A DNA stretch of 64,000 bases from Notospermus geniculatus (taxonomy: Eukaryota > Nemertea > Pilidiophora > Heteronemertea > Lineidae), in contig NMRB01001166.1 in assembly GCA_002633025.1 (NCBI GenBank), positions 21,784-85,783 of the forward strand, in the 5' to 3' direction. The notes below the pieces were generated by a model. That model was not told the DNA's origin. It worked only from the letters and a program-made list of their open reading frames with translations, and did no database searches. Made by a program: the position numbers and the translations under genes. Positions 1 through 12,890 of this stretch are shown in pieces (positions within the stretch are counted from its first letter, which is position 1; every line of letters begins with the position of its first letter).

Positions 1-451
1 GCCACCATCTTGGAGTGTTGCAATCTGGGAGAATTTACACTCTCGTTTCATGCGTGATCAGATCACCCCGGCGTTTTAGACCCAAGAAACATACTCAGCA
101 ACAACTTAAATAATTATTTGAAGCACGTCGTGAAAAGAATATACGGAAATATTTCTGAAATGGGCCTATCTCGCATGATCTCCGCCTCTCTCGGGCAAAC
201 GACATCGCCGCCATTTGCAATAACGCGTTGCTAAGCAAACGTCACCACGTCGCAAGACGCAACGTCATTGGTCAAGCATGGATCACGTCTCACTACACAC
301 TTTTGACGAGAATGGCATGTGACGTCAGAATCTTTCCAGGTCTCACCACACAGTTTTGGCAGGGAGGATTTATGGCACTGCCGTCAGGCCTACCACCACC
401 ACCATGGCCCGGCAGCGCCCCATGACTTTACCAGGACTTATTATCAAGCTA

Positions 452-501
452 GGGGCCTGGGGGTTTCCCCCAGAAAGGGGGGGTTCGGGGGGTCTCCCCC
501 C
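452..501. repeat. G-run/C-run foldback segment
   Basis: Alternating runs of five to seven G and C fall within about 50 bases, separated by short spacers. One strand could form hairpins, and the G runs could form a quadruplex. This is visible directly; any function is unknown. Confidence 0.6.
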
Positions 502-613
502 GACCTTGCGCTGCTGCGCGCTCACATGTCGTTGGACATTTTCATATTACTATTCTTCGGCGATAACGTCCGACGCAGTAAAATATGGCGCCGGATAGAC
601 ATCGTTTTTTAAA

Positions 614-650
614 ATTTATTGTACAACAATTTTATTTATTGTACAACAAT
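614..650. repeat. Two direct copies of a 17-bp AT-rich word
   Basis: The word atttattgtacaacaat occurs twice with a 3-bp spacer (614-630 and 634-650). It is a simple local duplication and nothing else is seen around it. Confidence 0.7.
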
Positions 651-2037
651 GTAACAAAGTGCCTGCTGGTGCAGAGGTACAAAGTACGCTAATCAATTGT
701 CTGGATGACAGGCATTATTAGGACTGGTGTGCGTGCACTCTGATGCATACATTGTACAGCACATGCACATGTACACTAAAACGAGCTACGTGCTGTACCT
801 GTATGTACGTGCTTTAGGCACACAGTAGGCCCTAGTGGGTGGACTCCGGTTCGAAAAAAATTCGATATATTATTGATTGGGGTGGGGTTGAAACCTTTTC
901 TACTGCATGGAAAGACAAGCGACAATCAATTCTGTAATGAAAAGGCTGTAAATTTTCATGGATTTTTCAATCACGCCTCGGTACCTACAGCCAGTGCGTT
1001 GGTTGCCGAAGGGAAGGTTTATCGAACGGTTAAAATTATTTCCCAAAATATCACAGTAAACTGACTATTATGATACATGTATCTTGTGCTGGAAGGGTTA
1101 ATTTTGCCTGTTAGAAAATTGTGGAGGAGTATCTGACCACATTTGTCAACAGCGATGAAGAATAATTTTCATTTGTGCTGCCTCGGAAGATTTCTTTCTC
1201 GGCCACCTTCATTTTATTGGCGTCTGCTTCGTTTGATAAAGATTTTACTGCTTTGTACAGCTATTAATATTCGATGCGGCACTTCTCACCAGCAGTAGAA
1301 CCGCTCTAACCTCGGTGGCAGCCGAACCTGCGTGGGTAGTCTCCCCTTCCTCAGCCTTCGTGGATTCCTGACGGCATATCGCCTAGGATACTAGGTGTTC
1401 TAATCTTTTTCTTGGAGGTTGAATTCTTTTACACTGGTGGAATGAAACGCATCGGGTTGATAATCGTTTGCCTCTGATAATGCATTGTTGTGTTTCACTT
1501 CCAGAAAATAACACAAATTCCTCAAATTAGTTATTGCTGGGCTAGCCATGCATGCTTTGTTTCAAGACAAGCTCCGGATAACATTTTGTTTTGAATTTCG
1601 CCGTAGGCCGACAGTGGGCTGCTGGCCGTTTCTTGGCATCTAGAAGTTTAAACACGTTTGTTTTAGCAACCCATAATCTGTGAAATTATAGCGTCAGTTA
1701 GTTTGTTAATTTGTAATCTGAATGAGGCTGAGACATCGGGTGGCAATGGGGCCGAAACATCGGGTGGTAAGGTGAATCATGTCTGTCAGTTTTCATGTTT
1801 TTCCTTTGAATAGTAGGAAGTGCAAGGCCGTTCACCTGCGAATCATCTCCGGCAAACGATACCGTGTAAAAGAATCTAATAAAATTTACTGTCGGCTAGT
1901 TACCTTGTGGTTTTACAAATTGGTTGTTTGTTTCCGACGTGTGAACTCCAATCTTTTTTCGAAGGCGCTTGCTGTTTATACTTAACACGGCATCACCTTT
2001 ATGCAAATATCAATTAAACCTGTATCCCATACCCACG

Positions 2038-2232
2038 AAATGGAAACGAAAGATAAATTTCTGAGTTTAATATACACCGTACATGTAGCTCTATCGGTCT
2101 AACATCATACGCTAAAAGACGCTCTTGCAGCAGTCTTTGTGTGGTACCAACCATCTCCTGAAATACAATACGTCATGGAAATGAAGTCCAATTTCGTATT
2201 TCGTGTTTCGTCAGATTTGCGAAATCTCACTG
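2038..2232 (-). repeat. Half copy of foldback family A
   Basis: The right half matches the family A elements at 16510, 31748, 60323 and 61266. It has the internal piece with 'gctaaaagacgctctt', then the terminal arm ending in 'tttcgtcagatttgcgaaa'. The left arm is absent or unrecognisable, so this is a truncated, non-coding copy. It abuts a family B repeat directly on its right. Confidence 0.75.
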
Positions 2233-2402
2233 AATCAGAAAGTGTGTTACTGCGGCGTTGGTTAAACCTGTAATGTTGGCTTATGATTGGATCCCTAGTC
2301 AAACAGCGCCATCCACTGACGATCCTTCACGTTTGGCGTCAATCATGCCAATAGTGGGTCTATACCTATGGCCAACTACTGAACAGTGGGGACGAGTGTA
2401 AC
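2233..2402 (+). repeat. Interspersed repeat family B, partial copy
   Basis: This contains the 'aatcagaaagtgtgtta' start, the 'ggttaaacctgt' block, the 'gccatc(t)a(t)tga' block and the terminal 'ggggacgagtgta' shared with copies at 11020-11345 and 27408-27753 and with reverse copies near 53500-54120. It has no coding capacity. It is probably a short non-autonomous element. Confidence 0.75.
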
Positions 2403-5022
2403 ATTGAGCTGACTTGCTTTTCAAACTCTGGAAACCTTTAAGAAAGCATTTTTAAACGCGTCTGCCAGTCGCATTTAATTTCTAATTCTTCGTGGAAGTT
2501 GCTGGCCTACATGTAATTCTCGGTTATTATGCTACACTGACTTACTTGGATTGCTCGATTCGTCCGACGCTGACGGTTTGAGCAAGATTGCTTTTCCAGC
2601 TAGCATTTAAAAAAGCTGTTCAAAACGCGTCTGCCAGAGTTTCACTCCAGATGATCTACGTGCAAGTTGCTGACCTAAGCACCCTGTTAATTTCTCAGCC
2701 ATTTACACTACGCTCCATTCACAATCTGTACAGCAGTATTTCCACCTGTTTGTAATACCCCCAAGCGCCATGTTGGAATCTAAAGCCTCAGTGTATCATA
2801 TAGTTTAGCAGCTGTTCTTTAACGTTTAATACTGGGTTTATGTTTTAAATATTGTACAGTTCGGCCATCCCTCTGACCCGTTCTAATCCTAAAGGCATAC
2901 TTACATGTAGCTGAGGTTTATGCTTCCATTATCAGCAAATGTTGTGATTCTGTAGACCTGAAGGCGACATCAAATAAACAAGCATTGGAAAATGTATACA
3001 TTTCTGGCGACTGGCAAATTGCATAAGGTACGAGGTGATTTAATGATAATCTAAACAAGATTTGAAAAGAAATTCTATGTCTGATTGGTGTCTAATGTTA
3101 TTTGATGGGTTACCGAATATAAGTCATGCACGGTGTTAATTTATTTTCCATCGGGAAGTGTCGGTGAAAAGGACCCCAGCGAGGTTCCCTAAGCCTGTTG
3201 AAAGAATACCAGTAAATTGTACATGTACTGGAACATTTTTTAGACGCTCTGTATGTTTCTCGGGCCCAGGCCCGGTGTGAACGCAGAAAACGTCCCCTGA
3301 GGTTGAAAGTAGGGGCCTGTTGTCCTATGGATTAATTAAGCTGTTGTGAAGGATGTTGCCATAACCGTTGAGACTGCGCGGCCTCTGTATTGAGGGCTTC
3401 AGCTCCTTGGACTTTCTCCTCTACACCGTGTGGGTAAAGAATACAAGGGGACGCTCGTAATTTGACAGGGGAACCGTGCTAGGCATGCATGCATATCCTA
3501 GCTCTGCCTCCTGAACCAAGCGTTTAATAAAGTTCTTTTCTAAAGTAACTGCCACCAAAGTTGCTCACGCGAAGGCAACTCGCACGACCTCGAACATACT
3601 TCTTATATTCTCAATCAAATTATCGTACGTTCGGTTAGATTTCCAATATACTTTCCTCCTCGATTGTCCTTTTCTCTTTAAGTGTTAGTTCACTTCAAAG
3701 CGATACTTTCACTCGGAGATCTCCTACTGCGTCAAAACATCTTCATTTTAAATCAAATTTGCTCAGGAAGAATTGATCCCGTCTTTCCCATAGAAGAAAA
3801 CATGTTGGTATCGATGTTTAGATGAGCAGAGTTCAATTCTAGCAATGAAATATTCTAATAGGGGTGGAACGTATTGAGCTGTTTCATATTTAATGAGCCC
3901 AAACGACTCCTTTGAACAAAACTGAACGATACCGATACCGGTATTTGCGGCACAACATGACTCAGATGGTTGCACAAATTTCTGGCCTACCTTTTCGGAT
4001 TGATTAGGTTGGTATCAAATTGTGATAGTATCAGTTTCCATCGCTTGGCATGGGGGAAATTCGCCGAACATTTTGTTTGAAATTACTCACAACACCAAGG
4101 GTCATGCAAGTGCTGGTGCATCGAGTGAAGAAAATATTTACGGGGAAGTTTCTGTCAGTCGACTATGCGGGTAAAATTGGAGCTACATGGCTTCCGTACG
4201 TAATTCCAGCGGCCAACGATGTTCGTGTTGCTCAGCAGCTTCCCCCGTGGGTGATCAAGTCTCGCCCCCGTAGACAGCTTGCCTTTGCCAATCCCATGAT
4301 CGAAATTGGTACGTTCCTCGGCCAAAACCTAATTGATTACAAGGACTGCAAGCAAGTCTATCCCTATCATTCTCCTGTCCTAATCGGAATTTAAATCTTC
4401 TTTATCGGCCTCCAGGATGGGTAGGATCACAGTCAAGCTGTGTCTAGCCTCCCACAACAAGGATATGACAAATCCTTGGCAGACCCTAACAGGTAGTCTG
4501 GGCCAAAGATAGGTTGTTTCAAGAGCCCCGCGGACAGATGATTTGTAGTTTTCCTTGAAAATCTATATGTAACGTGGGATCACTCAGATTAGATAGGTAC
4601 CCAAATACTGGTAGTTTGTCTGCTTCACTGCCTTTCTCATGTGGGTTTTTTTGAACCGATCTATGCAGCTGACAAGGTTGCAGATCAGTGTGCTGGAACA
4701 TACTGAAAAAATGAAATCTATCCTGCCAGGAAAAGAACCAAAGTGCCAGTGTTTGTTTCAGAACATTTCCAAACACGAAAAAAGGCACAAAACGTGTATC
4801 GGGTTCCGCCCTCCCGCGCATCCTGCATTCCGGGAACGATGAGGTTTTTCTCATTCCTACTCACCCTTTGGAACGAAAGGAATGTCCGCAGAAAGTTGAA
4901 AAAGTCATATTCGTCTGGCAAGAATGTAATATCGTGGATTCGTGGATTTGGAGTGGGGAAAATATTACAGAATCGTGAATCAGCGTATTACCCTTTAGGC
5001 TATCCTCTTTGACATGAACCGC
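2403..5022. other. Intergenic sequence, no supported gene
   Basis: An ATG-initiated frame of 114 codons at 4050-4394 is the longest here. It has no recognisable motif, signal peptide or splice context, so I do not call it a gene. Other frames overlap one another on both strands and look like chance. Confidence 0.5.
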
Positions 5023-5470
5023 TGGAATTTCTTTGAAAAGTCGCCCTCAAGGCGATGTGAACATTGTATCATATACATTGTAGTTGACCCAGACCGGTAG
5101 AGTATCTTCGCAAAGTATGAGCCTAAAACCGATATTTGTGGACCCTTTGTCGTCGTTGACCTAAACCGGTAGACATGGATGGTAAAGTATCTTTATTGAT
5201 TTACTCAGTTACATGTACCCACGAAGACCGATATATAAACACTGTTTCTTCTTTGATTGCTCCAAACTGGTAATGTTTCTTTGGAAAGTATTACCTTGGC
5301 GATATAAGCACTACTTCTCCTTTGACCCAAACTATTAGTGTTCTGTTGCAGAATATTGCCCTAAAGGCGATATATCCTCATTGCCTTCTTAGACCCGAAA
5401 TGGTAGAGTTACTTTGGAAAGTACTACCCTTTTCGCGATATAACTCTTCCTTTTGTTCGACCAAAACTGG
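5023..5470. repeat. Degenerate tandem repeat, about 75-bp unit
   Basis: About six diverged units follow one another. Each has a version of 'tttgacccaaactggtag', then 'tttctttggaaagtatta', then 'ccctaaaggcgatata'. Units differ by many substitutions and small indels, so this is an old satellite-like array. No frame is kept open across the units, which argues against coding. Confidence 0.75.
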
Positions 5471-5472
5471 TT

Positions 5473-5590
5473 GGCCCGTATTTTAGAATGCTCCTCAACG
5501 TAAAGAAGTTCCTCAAGGCTTTTGTTCTCAACAGGAGAACGATGAACGATAGCCTGGAGGAATTCCTTTACGGTGAGGAGCATGGAAAAT
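5473..5590. repeat. Foldback element, family C
   Basis: The inverted arms carry 'ggcccgtattttagaatgct' and 'aacgtaaagaagttcctcaa' on one side and their approximate complement, ending in 'gaggagcat', on the other. They are separated by a short loop around 'ttctcaacaggagaa'. Related hairpins lie at 32885-32995 and 41201-41311. It is a short non-coding MITE-like hairpin. Confidence 0.8.
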
Positions 5591-6040
5591 GTGCTGTCTT
5601 TTAATAACCGTCAACTTGCCAGCCTTAGTGTCTTTCCGTGTCACTTATCCAATTCGAACGATCCGACCGAAGGATGCTAAAGATCTCAATAGAGCGGACT
5701 AATTTCGCCAAAAGGTTTTCTTTTGACTTGGTTGTCAAAAGAGAACGGTTAACAGCCTTGTCTCGAATGATTCTTATACAGGTTTAATCAAATCATGCTT
5801 ATTTCCTTTATTGAGTTGGCATTGCCCATCTGCTGTCGCCTTGAAGCGCTTTTACGGCGGTGTCGTTGAGAATGCCCGAGGTTGAACGACTGTTGATGGA
5901 ACATGACACACTGTACACTTTGTAAGTACACTTATGGCAGTGTACTGTACATGTACAACTTTACTAGTGGACAGAATATTGTATCCACTGGCTCTTTTTG
6001 AACATGAAATAGTAACGGGTTTCTAAGGTGAAAGACATAG

Positions 6041-6132
6041 CTTCCTACCGGATTCGAACCCATGGACCCTTGCATTAGGCATCAATCGCCAGCACTCAGG
6101 AGCAGCACGTCTTAACCACTAGGCCAAATGCC
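6041..6132 (-). repeat. tRNA-derived SINE head
   Basis: Read on the minus strand, this has an A-box-like segment (tggcctagtggttaaga) and a B-box-like segment (gggttcgaatcc) spaced as in an RNA polymerase III promoter. The predicted acceptor ends do not pair and no clear anticodon arm forms. A tRNA-derived repeat is therefore more likely than a functional tRNA gene. Confidence 0.65.
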
Positions 6133-6817
6133 CATCTTCAAAAAAGATGGTTCAATGACCTATGTTAAACGAGGCGTCCCTCAGTACCCTGCGAGTAGTC
6201 CAAACAATCTCCGAACCCAAACAGTTTTGCAGTGGTTCTTTTTAGGCTTTGAGAACGCAACGGCATGTTAACCTCACGATGCTACACCTTGACGCAGACG
6301 GCTTCGACGCAATGCAGGTGGAAATGAGAGTCGTCTGACAAAGCAAATTACAATTGCTTCCAGTTGAATTATTTGACTCCTGGCTGCACTGTGTTTTTAT
6401 ACGCTATTCTGCTTCAATGCTTGGAACGATATAGTTTAGCAATTCGGTTTAGAAGGCGTGCCAAACCCCAGGTGGTACGACAGCCGAGTGAAAACAATCG
6501 AGTAACCTCCAGTTTATTGAAAATCTTTGATCGGAGCGTCCTTACAATATGGTATGGACAGACCATGGCTCTTGGAGACCCTGGTCGTCTGACCGCTATC
6601 CACAAATATTTTTCTTGTAAACCTATCTGACGTTGTTAGCCATTGGTTATCAGAAAACTCTCATATGCCCCATGTAAATCCGACAATTTGAAGGAAAACA
6701 GGTCATATTCGGTGCCATATTTCGATTAGCTGGTTTGTCAATCAGTCGCCTAATTATCGTAATCAAATATTTACTGAGTCAGAGTGATAGTTGACAAATA
6801 TTATAAAGTAGGGGCGA

Positions 6818-7115
6818 AAGTCGATGGGGTAATGCGTCGACGGATGAGAGAGATCGTAAACGGATCAGGTCTCTGTGAATGCATCAACTCCGAGTGTGAT
6901 GCGCCAGCCAAACTGTCATTGTGGCCGCCTCCGCCTTGGTCTTGATGCAGTCGTGGCTGCAGGGGCCGAGAGACAACGAAAGTCTACTGGGTAAATGTGT
7001 CGATGGATACGAGAGAGGTCGTATAAACGGATCACGTCTCTATGAACTCCTCAACTTTGAGTGAGCTTCGTCTCTGAGCCGAGTGCCTCCGCCTCGGTCG
7101 TTCATGCAATCGTTG
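6818..7115. repeat. Two diverged tandem copies of a ~150-bp unit
   Basis: The stretch from 'aaagtcgatggggtaa' through 'cctccgccttggtc' recurs at about 6976-7115 as 'aaagtctactgggtaaatg' through 'cctccgcctcggtc'. Shared landmarks are 'gagagatcgtaaacggatca' and 'gtctctgtgaa'. It is a local duplication with no coding signal. Confidence 0.65.
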
Positions 7116-10100
7116 CTATCGATGTACGCGTTCCACACACATCGGTACGACAGGTCATTGCGGCAACAAGTGGCACAATCCAGTCGTCAATCTGGAGCGT
7201 GCACATCGGACAGGCTATGGTACTGAATGCTACACGGAAATTGTCGATGTCTTCCGATCGGACCACTCGGGAGTCATTTTGTGGGTCACTTGATTCCATC
7301 ACGTGACCAGGTGTGCTGCACAAACGAGGAAATTCATTGCCAGCGCGCGTACATCGGAAGCGACTGAAGACGACTAGAAGCACCGTTGGCAACGAGTAGA
7401 ACATGAGCAACTGGCTGGAACTAGCGGCAACGGTCGGCAATAGCGTTGCCGGTGCGTGTACATCGGCCTGTTTGAGCATCTGATCAGTTGCTGCTGGTTC
7501 CAGGTAGTCGCCAACCGTTGCCGGAAACGCCATTGCCGTAGAGTTGCTTCCAGTCGCAAGGCCGATGTACGCTAGGCTTTGCTGAGGCATCATGAGGCAC
7601 TCGGCAGGTTACTCGAGGGGAGGTGTATCACGAATGGTGTTGGGGAGAGCTGGACAAGGATAAAACGACTGACGACTCTTGGTTCTATGAAAGCTGGCGG
7701 CCAACTGACCAACCACTTTTTATTGCACAAATTTACACTCAAGTTATGAAGTAACGATCAACGAACCGCAACAACAGACTACACCTTAAACATTTTGTAA
7801 AAGAGTTGCACGTATATGTACAGGCGGTGACAGACTGGCACGTAAGCAACGCGTCAGGAAAGCGTTCAACTAATCAGGCAGGCGACAACACGGACCGAAA
7901 CACCTACCGAAGAATCTGATTGGTGGAACGCCTGCGTACGCGCCAGTCTTTCACCGGCTTAACACCAATTTAAAGCACCAGATTGTAACAAATGGTGAAA
8001 AAATTATTATTTAGGGTCATATCCGATGACAGGTATTTTTACTGACTCGTTACCTGTGTTAGAATGTAAAAACCCATATATTAAATATTTAAAAGTTTGC
8101 TAATCCAATTTATATCAAATAAGCTGGCCAGGCAAGCAAAACCATGAATGAATCGATACGTGCGGTAGTGCAGCAGTGAATGTATGTTTACTCGGCAAAT
8201 AGAATTGGTTAGTGTTAGTCATTCTGCAGCTAAAACGTGCAATTAGCAGGATAGAATTGTTGTCTTGTTTATATTGGGTGTCGACGGTATCTCATGAGGG
8301 AGCTTGCTGCAAAAACTAAAATGAAGTAGTAGCAGGACCTTTTTCAGGCACCATAAATCTCCGCATTCCAAGATAATGAAAGAACAGGTCTTAGGCGAGC
8401 ATCAGTAGCCCTGTTATCAAAAATGTACACATCTACAGAATAATAGATGGACTGACATTCGGGATTGTCACAAACGTTTTTCAAGTTTAGCACAATTCAT
8501 CTTGTCCATGGTGTTCACATGTGGTTCACTATTTGAAGTTGGCCAGTTATGCTACAGTCACATTTCCAGGATGTTTTCCGATGCCCGAACGGGCTAAAAA
8601 GGGAAAATGACGGGTTGCCAGCCTGTGACCCGAGGACATCTACGGTTGTCCTGAGCTCGGTAGCGCGCCGCCGCTTAGGTAATCGGAAGAAAATAACTCC
8701 CGAGTTATTTTCCTGCGGTGAATATCGGCTGAAACCCAGCTTGCTAGGGGATCCTTCATAATCCTTGACACGCCCGTTGCGCTCCCANAAATCACCCGAT
8801 TGCCGGACGGACAGCGGGCCGATACCCGCTGGGCCATCGGTGGGGGACTGGACAGTATCGGCCAACCATTTTTCAACTCGTCGGAACAAAACCCGACAGA
8901 CACTGGCCGACAACGGCCGATTACTAGCCAGTGTCCCTCCGGGGGTGCCCGTTGAAAATCATCCATCGCAGGCCGCAACGTCGCAAAAAAACTCACTGGT
9001 GTCAAGATATCCTCCGGCGGCGGCTGCACTTGTGACTGAGCCATTAGGTAGGTATTAGTCTGTGGGGCTTGTTCACAGGCTGACAGATAAACGTGGTCCG
9101 CTGCTACGCTCGACTCCTCTCGATCTGTGATCGTCCTGGAATAAACCGTTCACCGAAAGATCAGAGTCACATCCTTGACTCCGTCTATGAATTAGCCGAG
9201 ACGGTCACAAGTCCCTCAGCAAGCTCTTGTCCAATAGCCTCGTTGCTTTTCTAACTAGCATAGTTGCCGCACGAAAGCGCCTCTTATATCCATAGCCGAT
9301 TACTCTATGAGGAATCAAGTTAATTACTTACTATAGGAATGAATGCCGTAGCGAGGAAGGCATGTATGGGGCAGAGTTATGACTTGTGATAATTGCCCGG
9401 AGGTTAGGTGCGACATGCCGGCATGGTTAAGGAGATGACTGAGGTCTGCATACGTTCATGTTACGTGACTTGATTGTGTGTGTACATCAAGTGGTATATT
9501 GAGTGACAAATCATATCGTAAAAGTTGTTTTACAAAGTACATGTACAATGAAAAACTGTGCTCTCCATGTACCTGATTTTTATAGCGGAAGGATGGTAAG
9601 CAAGAATTTGTCCAAGTGGACGGTTTCAAAGAGATGAATGGTACACTAGATACTGATTTTCATCGTAAGTTTTTACTTTTTGTAGTTTTTGGTTTCGGTG
9701 ATGGTAGAGTCGAGGAAAGACCAAAGGATATATAATTGACAAGCAAAATAAAAAATCGATAAGTGTGACGAATATCCTTAGGGCTGGTGATATCAAGAGA
9801 GAATGTCGTTACGATTTCTTAAACATTGATTGAAATCGTGACATATGGCATATATTGCTTCAAGAAAGGTCCTGTAAGTGTTTCATTACTTGGACAAACA
9901 ATTTCAGCAATTGCCTTACAACCCATGCAGTGTGTATCTCGTGAGCATTCTGTGGAAATGGGCCGGACAAAACCAAGCATGACTGATGATAACGACCTTA
10001 TGAACTGACACAAAATGAAAGTGTCCGCGATGGTCAAATCCCAGAGGATATTCCGAATGCCTCATTCTAAATGAGGCTTACTACGTCTGCAGAATGATGT

Positions 10101-10551
10101 CCACTGCACACATCAATCGAGTCGGGTGTACTTTCTTCTCATGCTCACGTTATGTTCTAATCCAACATTCTTTACAGAAAAGAATGGTCGATTAATACAT
10201 CTATACGTACATGTACATGTAGGTTTGGAACTGTCTTTGTACATGTAGTAGTCTGTGTACTGGAAGCGAGTCCTACAATCGGATGCATATACAGTAAGTA
10301 CACTACATGTACTTCCTCGCTGCGGAACGAACCGCTTTGTAATTTCTCGCCATGCTGGTTTCACACTACGTCAGGTGAAGTGCCGCAGTGTTCACGTTCC
10401 TCAGTGTTTTCCTTCGTTGTATGGGGTAGACTGTGAAAAGAGAGCGACAGTTTGATTGGGGTTCCCATACTGAGAAGTGGTGGTCTTTTCATAGCTGTCT
10501 TTTGTCCAGAAACACTGCGTATGGGGAACACTAATGTACACATCGGGTTGA
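7116..10551. other. Intergenic repeat-rich DNA, no supported gene
   Basis: A minus-strand frame of 163 codons (7102-7593) is open but has no hydrophobic pattern, motif or family resemblance I recognise, so it is left uncalled. A single N at 8788 marks a sequence ambiguity or contig join. The 8640-9060 part has short inverted GC-rich words (ggccgat / atcggcc), suggesting decayed mobile DNA. Confidence 0.5.
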
Positions 10552-11345
10552 TAAACTCCTCCCGCAGTTTTAAACCGTTTAGCATGGTGCACACCTGCCA
10601 CCAAAATCATGCGACCACCGATGAGACTGGCGACCACGACGTCGCAGGCAACCATCCGGTGCGAGGTCGCTCGCCAACCACACTTGCGACCATTTCAGTG
10701 AACCATCCGCAAACGACTGAGGACCTCCGGACATGCGGAAGCGACCGGAGTCGCCGACTATTGTGGCGTCGTATTGGAATCGTCTGCGGACGAAAGTTTC
10801 ATCGTTTTTGTATCGGTCGACTAGTCGCAAAGTTAGTCGGCCTTTGCGACGGAAAATTAAACATGTTGGATTTTTGGTCTCTTGATGCGATCGAAATTCT
10901 TTGGGCTCGTTGGCCATTGAAACCGGTAACTAGGTGACAAATCCTGGAAATCTCCAGCCGTTCTAGCAGTCGGAAGGGCAGTCTCCTAAAAAATTGCACG
11001 AAAAATCGCAGGTGTGCGCCATGCTTTACCCACTACGTTACCCGCGCTCCGGAACTGCTCAGTTGGTGCAATCTTCAAAGTGTCACTAATAGACGGCGTT
11101 AGCTGTCCGATTCGGGTAATCCCCGCTGGGAATCTGCCGCGACTATGAATATACAGTGTACATTTTACACACGTATCTTAGCCAATCAGAAAGTGTGTTA
11201 CGGCGGCGTCGGTTAAACCTGTGATGATGGCTTGTGATTGGCTCCCTCGACACACACCGCCGTCTATTGGTGAGCCTTCACTTGGCGCCAGTCATGCCAG
11301 GGTTTAGTGGGTCTATTTATGGCTAACTGAACACTAGGACGAATG
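10552..11345 (+). repeat. Family B repeat interrupted by an inserted element
   Basis: The left piece (10552-10581, 'aactcctcccgcagtttta') and the right piece (11025-11345) are contiguous in the intact family B copy at 27408. The 443 bp between them (10582-11024) is an insertion with its own terminal inverted repeats. Rejoining the flanks restores the family B order, which supports a nested insertion. Confidence 0.75.
10582..11024. mobile_element. Non-autonomous DNA transposon nested in family B
   Basis: The left end is gcatggtgcacacctg (10582-10597). The right end is caggtgtgcgccatgc (11009-11024), its reverse complement with one mismatch. The tetranucleotide ttta lies on both sides, consistent with a target-site duplication. 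The interior is rich in 'gcgacc/gtcgc' words. It contains an open frame but no transposase motif that I can see, so it is probably a MITE or internally deleted element. The superfamily is not assigned. Confidence 0.7.
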
Positions 11346-12890
11346 TAGTTTGTAGACTGCTTTGAAGCAGCTGGCCCAAGTCTCGTCTTCCCAGGCATAG
11401 CGTATGCTGCTGATCGAGATGGTGATTTCACTGTTCTTTGGGGGTGCATTATATCTTGTCTTGCTAGACAATGAGCAATGTGGCCTGAATATCACACTAA
11501 GATCTTCGTACATCAGTTGCAGGGAGAATATCAAAGATGAAAGAAGCTCGTATGAATGGTCCAGCAGTAATTGCCTTTGCACTCTTGGACTACACTGCGA
11601 TACCAAATGACTGCAGTTGCTGGTAATCTTTAAAAAACCACGAAGACATACGACACCGACTACGATTAGCTATGGCGCCCTCACCGTGATGATGTACTGA
11701 TTGCACATTCATGTCCATTGCTGGAGGCGTCATATACTAGTACCTGTACATTAGAAAAAGGTCACCAAGACATGTCGTGTACTATGCATGTACAACGCAT
11801 TTTATGCGATATAACCATAAGAATTTATCACGGACTTCATATTGGCAACAATTCGAAGTGCCCACTCTCTTTGGTGATGCAGTGTCTACTGACATCGTAC
11901 GGAATCATATAGCCTACAGCCAGCCAACAGTCGAATCTCCGATGACCATAGAGCGGTTCGGATTTCTCTTCTTACCACTAATCGATGCACTCATTTGAAT
12001 TCGTCTCTTTCAGTAAATTCCAAATAATCACAACCAAACTGACCAAGAGTATACATGCAGGACATGCATGTACTGCACATGCCTTTCACTCTACCGACGC
12101 TGTATACTGATGTACATGTACTTATAATGTCAGGCTTTTGTACAGCGGCGTTACTGCACCACAACGTTAAACGTCGAAGGTACTTCACACTATTACCTCG
12201 CTCTCTACAGAAACCCCTCTGGGGAACTCAAGGAGCAGCTCATTCGGCGGTCGCTTGATCCTTTCACACCAGTCGAGAGTACTAAACGGCGACTCGACGA
12301 CAATCGAAACAGCGGAGAGGAATCCACCGCTCTACTCCACTGCGCTCCCCGACAACTGTACTCTTGTCCGGATAGTGCTAGAGGCCGTTGCTTCCTTTGA
12401 TAATATAAATGCAGAAATTGGCCCTGTGTGGCATACTTCCTTTGCAAACAGTAAGTCAGTCGATTTGGTGGTCTCTCAAATCTATCTTCTGGTGGGGCCA
12501 CAACGCGTTTGCTCGGCTAGGTCAAGTCAACGTATTAAGCAGCGCAATCCAGGTGTTGTGTCTCGTCGGAATACGGTGTGGCTTGCACTTGCGCTGCCAC
12601 AGAGCGCTGCGTTTGGACCACACTAACACAAGGGAGATGGGTCACATTTGAAAATACTAAGTGCTTTCATCAACATCCTTTTTTTAGAAAAGTGTTTTTG
12701 CTGGCCCAGGCTCACCGAGCGAGAACAGGCCCGGCCAGCGTGTCCCATGCATGACCACGAACGCCGGGCCCTCTTCCTGTGTGTCCACTGGAAGAGTAGA
12801 ATACGGCCCCTCTTGTCAATGTAGTAAAAAAACTCATTGTTTTTCTAGGTCTCCTACTTGCGTAGGATGAATGAATTATCCCGGCGTAAT
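11346..12890. other. Intergenic, no supported gene
   Basis: This lies immediately downstream of the minus-strand GPCR gene and would hold its 3' UTR. I did not find a clear AATAAA on the minus strand close to the stop. Short open frames of up to 123 codons show no motif. Confidence 0.5.

Larger units (their letters stand above)
1..2037. other. Gene-poor intergenic sequence
   Basis: I see no convincing exon here. Open frames are short, start with non-ATG or isolated ATG codons, and show no domain. The only structure is a G/C-run foldback at 452-501 and a duplicated AT-rich word at 614-650, listed separately. Confidence 0.6.

Noticed and set aside
4050-4394. ATG-initiated plus-strand frame of 114 codons
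   Set aside because: No recognisable motif, signal peptide, splice context or compositional bias; frames of this length are expected by chance in 64 kb.
7102-7593. Minus-strand frame of 163 codons
   Set aside because: No hydrophobic pattern or family resemblance, competing frames on both strands, and adjacent local repeats. It could be a decayed element but nothing supports a gene.
8515-9058. Overlapping frames of 97-134 codons on both strands
   Set aside because: They cross an N at 8788 and lie in GC-rich inverted sequence; no domain is visible.
10452-10937. Plus-strand frame of 161 codons
   Set aside because: It runs across the boundary of a nested transposon at 10582 and has no transposase motif, so it is not a conserved coding unit.
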